Shown: piece by piece, positions 6,612-7,906 of the stretch
Position numbering within the stretch: position 1 is the first letter of the stretch
Layout of the letters: each line of letters begins with the position of its first letter
Assembly: GCA_044359055.1 (NCBI GenBank)
Contig: JBIKMV010000135.1
Span: 1-7,906 of the forward strand
From: CAMDMI01 sp044359055
GTDB taxonomy: Bacteria > Bacteroidota > Bacteroidia > Cytophagales > Flexibacteraceae
Direction of reading: 5' to 3'
DNA: 7,906 nucleotides
Made by a program: the position numbers and the translations under genes
The notes under the pieces: model-generated
What the model was told of the DNA's origin: nothing
What the model saw: the letters and a program-made list of their open reading frames with translations, nothing else
Databases searched by the model: none

Positions 6612-7906
6612 ATGCGGGGCAAATCGGAGGCGATATTTAGATACCATTGGCAGGCATTTCCCTTGCTGCCGGTTTTGCTTTGCCTGCTTACAGGAAAATT
6701 GCTCCGGGATCAGTTTGGTCATATTCCCGGTCCGGCCCTGTTTTCAGGGCTGATTTTTATTTTTTTTACCGGTATCTATTTTCTCACAAGAGCTGCGCAT
6801 TCATCCTTGGAAAGAAGGCTGCGCACGGTGCACGGTTATCTGCTTTGGTTTTTTCTTGGCCTGTGTTTTGCTAGCCCGGAACCCAACCCAGAATGGAAAT
6901 CAGCCGATGCATTTATTTTCAAAACCGAAGAAATTCTGGGAGAAAGTACAGACCATGAAAAGGTCCGGATGCTGGCAAGCCTGGATTCGGTGAGGATTGG
7001 CAAAAGCTGGAAAAAGGCAAAGGGAGGCATTCTCATCCAACTGAAAAGCAAAAATCTGAGGCCTGCTTACGGAGCCCGTTTTCTAGCGGGAGTTCCTTTG
7101 AAAGAAACCGAGCCTGCTGCCATTCCCGGCCAATTTGATGCCCAAAATTATTACCGCCGCAAGGGGATTTTTTATCAGGTTTATCTGTCGGATTATAAAC
7201 TACAAAGAATATATCCAAACCGGACAAATCCCTTTTTAGAATGGGCCTATTCCCTGCGGCAGTTTCTGGTAAACAAAATCGAAACTTCAGTTTATGAGGC
7301 CAAAGATGCCGATGTGCTCATTGCCCTGCTCCTGGGCATTCGTCGCAAAATCGACCCCGAATTGAAAGCTGCCCATTCGGCGGCCGGTACCAGCCATATC
7401 CTTGCGGTTTCGGGTATGCATGTAGGCCTTATTTTTGTATTTCTGCGCTTGCTTTTTGCCTGGCTTTTGAGGTTTAAAGGCGGAAAAACGGGTTTTTCTG
7501 TTTGTGTAATTTCCCTGCTTTGGTTGTATGCCCTCATCACCGGTCTGAGTCCGTCTGTAAATCGGGCGGTCATGGTTTTTTCGGTTCTTCAATTGGGAGA
7601 TTTGATACAAAAACCTAAGTTTCCGCTCAACAGCCTTTTTCTGGCCACCCTGATATTGTTTTTCCTGGATGCCGAAATTGTTTATGATGTTGGCTATCAG
7701 CTATCTTTTGCAGCGGTGTATGGCATTCTGAGTTTTCAAAAACCTATTTCAGGATTTTGGAATCCTGCCGGAAAATGGAAAAGAAAAATTCGGGACGATA
7801 TTTCGCTGACCCTGGCGGCCACTCTGGCCACCTGCCCGATTATTCTGTTTTACTTCCATCAGTTTCCGGTGTACTTTCTGGCAGCCAATCTGCTGGCAGT
7901 GCCTTT
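6612..7906 (+). CDS. comEC: ComEC/Rec2-family DNA-uptake channel (3' end outside window)
   Basis: 431 codons plus two bases are present before the right edge; the C-terminal part is missing. ComEC is the inner-membrane channel that carries single-stranded DNA into the cytoplasm during natural transformation. Hydrophobic segments at about 16-30, 43-60 and 78-90 are followed by a soluble DUF4131-like beta domain (about 95-200) with the typical PGQFDAQNYYRRKGI at 172-186. The Competence domain follows: LLLGIRRKID, SHILAVSGMHVGL (261-273), TGLSPSVNRAVMVF (310-323) and GYQLSFAAVYGIL (361-373), all hallmark ComEC motifs, with further membrane segments up to the edge. The ATG at 6612 is the first in the frame after a stop at 6573. 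Whether a C-terminal metallo-beta-lactamase-like domain follows cannot be seen. It is divergent from the MarR gene and may share its control region. Confidence 0.96.
   Translation, partial: MRGKSEAIFRYHWQAFPLLPVLLCLLTGKLLRDQFGHIPGPALFSGLIFIFFTGIYFLTRAAHSSLERRLRTVHGYLLWFFLGLCFASPEPNPEWKSADAFIFKTEEILGESTDHEKVRMLASLDSVRIGKSWKKAKGGILIQLKSKNLRPAYGARFLAGVPLKETEPAAIPGQFDAQNYYRRKGIFYQVYLSDYKLQRIYPNRTNPFLEWAYSLRQFLVNKIETSVYEAKDADVLIALLLGIRRKIDPELKAAHSAAGTSHILAVSGMHVGLIFVFLRLLFAWLLRFKGGKTGFSVCVISLLWLYALITGLSPSVNRAVMVFSVLQLGDLIQKPKFPLNSLFLATLILFFLDAEIVYDVGYQLSFAAVYGILSFQKPISGFWNPAGKWKRKIRDDISLTLAATLATCPIILFYFHQFPVYFLAANLLAVP

Noticed and set aside
6522..6722. N-terminal extension of the MarR gene to an ATG at 6722 (216 residues)
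   Set aside because: The extra 67 residues look unlike any MarR N-terminus, would overlap the comEC start by more than 100 bp on the other strand, and would turn the promoter-like and palindromic DNA into coding sequence.
1..7906. CRISPR array, tRNA, rRNA, riboswitch or phage genes
   Set aside because: No regularly spaced short direct repeats, cloverleaf-like segments or phage-type products were seen; nearly all of the window is explained by three coding regions.

Overview
The window looks like a chromosomal fragment from a member of the Bacteroidota. Three things suggest this. There is a giant secreted protein built from parallel beta-helix modules and SprB/PKD-like Ig domains. The recognisable promoter element is of the Bacteroidota TAnnTTTG type. 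Ribosome binding sites are weak or absent. The genus cannot be told from the sequence, and base composition looks uniform with no sign of a mobile element, phage, CRISPR array or RNA gene.

Layout. Positions 1-5848 (minus strand) are one uninterrupted reading frame of at least 1949 codons that runs off the left edge. It encodes a giant exported surface protein: a signal peptide, then two tandem copies of a module of about 740 residues (each a parallel beta-helix followed by a beta-sandwich region), then one 'FCxGD' beta domain, then a string of Ig-like domains each with a Cys...Trp...Cys pattern. The C-terminus, where a type IX sorting domain would be expected, is outside the window. Positions 5849-6071 are non-coding. 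Positions 6072-6521 (minus) encode a complete MarR-family winged-helix regulator. Positions 6522-6611 are a 90-bp divergent intergenic region with a near-perfect 16-bp palindrome and promoter-like elements. Positions 6612-7906 (plus) hold the first 431 codons of a ComEC/Rec2 DNA-uptake channel, cut by the right edge.

How they fit together. The MarR gene and comEC are divergent and share a short control region whose palindrome lies where the -33 elements of both promoters would be, so the regulator may control itself and comEC. The giant surface-protein gene lies downstream of marR on the same strand, but a gap of about 220 bp suggests its own transcription unit; its role is probably adhesion or another cell-surface function. 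I did not find a convincing new multi-gene system. The observations most worth following up are the in-frame duplication of the very large module and the palindrome in the marR-comEC divergent region.
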